Assembly (NCBI GenBank): GCA_017856385.1
Contig: JAFMFD010000010.1
Location: forward strand, 1-47,077
Source: Actinomycetota bacterium
GTDB taxonomy: Bacteria; Actinomycetota; Actinomycetes; S36-B12
DNA: 47,077 nucleotides
Direction: 5' to 3'
Shown here: piece by piece, positions 46,298-47,077 of the stretch
Layout: each line of letters starts with the position of its first letter
Position numbering within the stretch: position 1 is the first letter of the stretch
The notes under the pieces: generated by a model
The model's input: only the letters and a program-made list of their open reading frames with translations
Database searches by the model: none
What the model was told of the DNA's origin: nothing
Made by a program: the position numbers and the translations under genes

Positions 46298-47077
46298 TTA
46301 TGTCTGTGGATAACCCTGTGCATACTCGGGGACCAGGCTCATCAGCTGCTCCGCCGCCTCCTGATAGGCCAGTGCTCCGGGCGAGGTCGGGTCGTACGTG
46401 AGGATCGTCTGGTGGTACGAGGGGGCCTCCGAGACCCGCACCGACCGGGGGATGACGGTGTCGAGGACCTGCGCACCGAAGTGGGTCCGCACCTCGGTCG
46501 CCACCTGCGAGGCCAGTCGCGTGCGCCCGTCGTACATCGTGAGCAGGATCGCGCCCACCGTCAGTCCCGGATTGAGGTGGGTGCGCACCATGTCGATCGT
46601 GCGGAGCAGCTGTGACAGCCCCTCGAGGGCGTAGTACTCGCACTGGATGGGCAGGAGGACCTCCCTCGCTGCGACCAGCCCGTTGATCGTCAACAGGCCC
46701 AGGCTCGGTGGGCAGTCGAGGAAGACGTACTCCACCGGGCGCTCGGCCAGCGCCGCCTCCAGCGCACGCACGAGTCGGTATTCGCGGGCCACCTGCGCCA
46801 CCAGTTCGATCTCCGCGCCTGCGAGGTCGATCGTGGCTGGTGCCGTCCACAGTCGTGGGACATCGGGGCAGGGCTGGAGCACGTCCACCAGTCGCGCCTC
46901 GCCCAGCAGGACCTCGTAGACGCTGGGCGTCCCCTCACGGTGATCTGCGCCGAGTGCTGTCGACGCATTGCCCTGCGGGTCGAGGTCGACCACGAGTACG
47001 TCATGACCCTGTCGCGCCACCGCCGCCGCGATGTTGACCGCGCTGGTGGTCTTGCCCACGCCGCCCTTCTGGTTGGC
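46298..47077 (-). CDS. parA: Chromosome partitioning ATPase ParA (5' end outside window)
   Basis: At least 259 residues; the frame is open to the right edge and reads NQKGGVGKTTSAVNIA there, the deviant Walker A of ParA/MinD ATPases. Only about the first ten to forty residues are missing. DVLVVDLDPQGNASTALGA is Walker A', and EYVFLDCPPSLGLLTINGLV is Walker B with the switch region. PIQCEYYALEGLSQLLRTID is a typical ParA segment. It binds DNA non-specifically as an ATP dimer and moves ParB-parS complexes at segregation. parB lies 44 bp downstream. Its last codons (GYPQT) contain a perfect DnaA box. Confidence 0.95.
   Translation of the reverse strand, partial: ANQKGGVGKTTSAVNIAAAVARQGHDVLVVDLDPQGNASTALGADHREGTPSVYEVLLGEARLVDVLQPCPDVPRLWTAPATIDLAGAEIELVAQVAREYRLVRALEAALAERPVEYVFLDCPPSLGLLTINGLVAAREVLLPIQCEYYALEGLSQLLRTIDMVRTHLNPGLTVGAILLTMYDGRTRLASQVATEVRTHFGAQVLDTVIPRSVRVSEAPSYHQTILTYDPTSPGALAYQEAAEQLMSLVPEYAQGYPQT
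46305..46313 (-). promoter_or_regulatory. DnaA box within the 3' codons of parA
   Basis: On the minus strand TTATCCACA matches the consensus TTATNCACA exactly. It codes for Tyr-Pro-Gln of the ParA C-terminus. DnaA is known to bind boxes outside oriC; whether this one is used is not shown. Confidence 0.5.

Noticed and set aside
45306-47077. parS site near parAB
   Set aside because: I looked for the TGTTTCACGTGAAACA core in the spacer and around the genes and did not find it; sites probably lie outside the window.

Overview
The window is a GC-rich, gene-dense piece of an actinobacterial chromosome (Actinomycetota) close to the replication origin. The strongest evidence is gene order. Positions 31.3-47.1 kb carry pcnA, a NUDIX gene, a DUF6049 gene, murJ, a pseudokinase, sigM with its anti-sigma gene, trxB, trxA, a cwlM-like gene, then parB and parA. 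This is the order of Rv3907c-Rv3918c in Mycobacterium tuberculosis. Positions 8.4-12.5 kb carry DUF5318, a class A PBP and a GT87 gene, the order of Rv0049-Rv0051. I cannot name a genus. Many genes overlap by 4 or 8 nt. About ten have a TANNNT-like hexamer exactly 6 nt before the start codon, which suggests leaderless transcripts and helps decide starts.

Layout: 0-1.5 kb, a Ser/Thr/Pro-rich surface protein ending in a LADTG sorting signal, followed by a class E sortase. 1.5-3.2 kb, two tandem VapBC-type toxin-antitoxin modules made by a local duplication, with pieces of the neighbouring srtE and xth genes left at the junction. 3.2-6.5 kb, exonuclease III, a FemX-like peptidyl transferase behind a Fur-family-like palindrome, and an alanine-racemase-like protein. 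6.6-8.3 kb, a secreted protein of unknown function, ending at a 24-bp perfect bidirectional terminator stem. 8.4-12.5 kb (minus), the DUF5318-ponA-GT87 operon. 12.6-19.2 kb (plus), an MFS transporter, a membrane protein, a secreted protein and three sulfotransferase-like genes in a nearly gapless run. 19.1-23.5 kb (minus), a glycosyltransferase, the permease and ATPase of a polysaccharide ABC exporter, and another glycosyltransferase. 23.6-28.5 kb (plus), wecB, an unknown gene, a double glycosyltransferase and a fourth sulfotransferase. 28.4-31.3 kb, a secreted heparinase II/III-like lyase and wecC. 31.3-47.1 kb, the conserved origin-proximal block, with an aminotransferase, a ddl-like gene and a 30-residue membrane peptide gene inserted before parB.

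Main inference: genes from about 16 to 31 kb look like one locus for a surface glycopolymer. WecB and WecC would supply UDP-ManNAcA, three glycosyltransferase proteins would assemble the chain, the Wzm/Wzt-type exporter would move it out, four PAPS-type sulfotransferases would sulfate it, and a secreted lyase of a family that cuts uronic-acid polymers could trim it. This is a candidate sulfated, uronic-acid-containing (teichuronic-acid-like) wall polymer. It sits between two peptidoglycan blocks (FemX, PonA; MurJ, CwlM-like, Ddl-like). The second notable system is the mosaic vapBC pair: operator, DNA-binding half and toxin C-terminus are conserved while the toxin-antitoxin pairing region differs.
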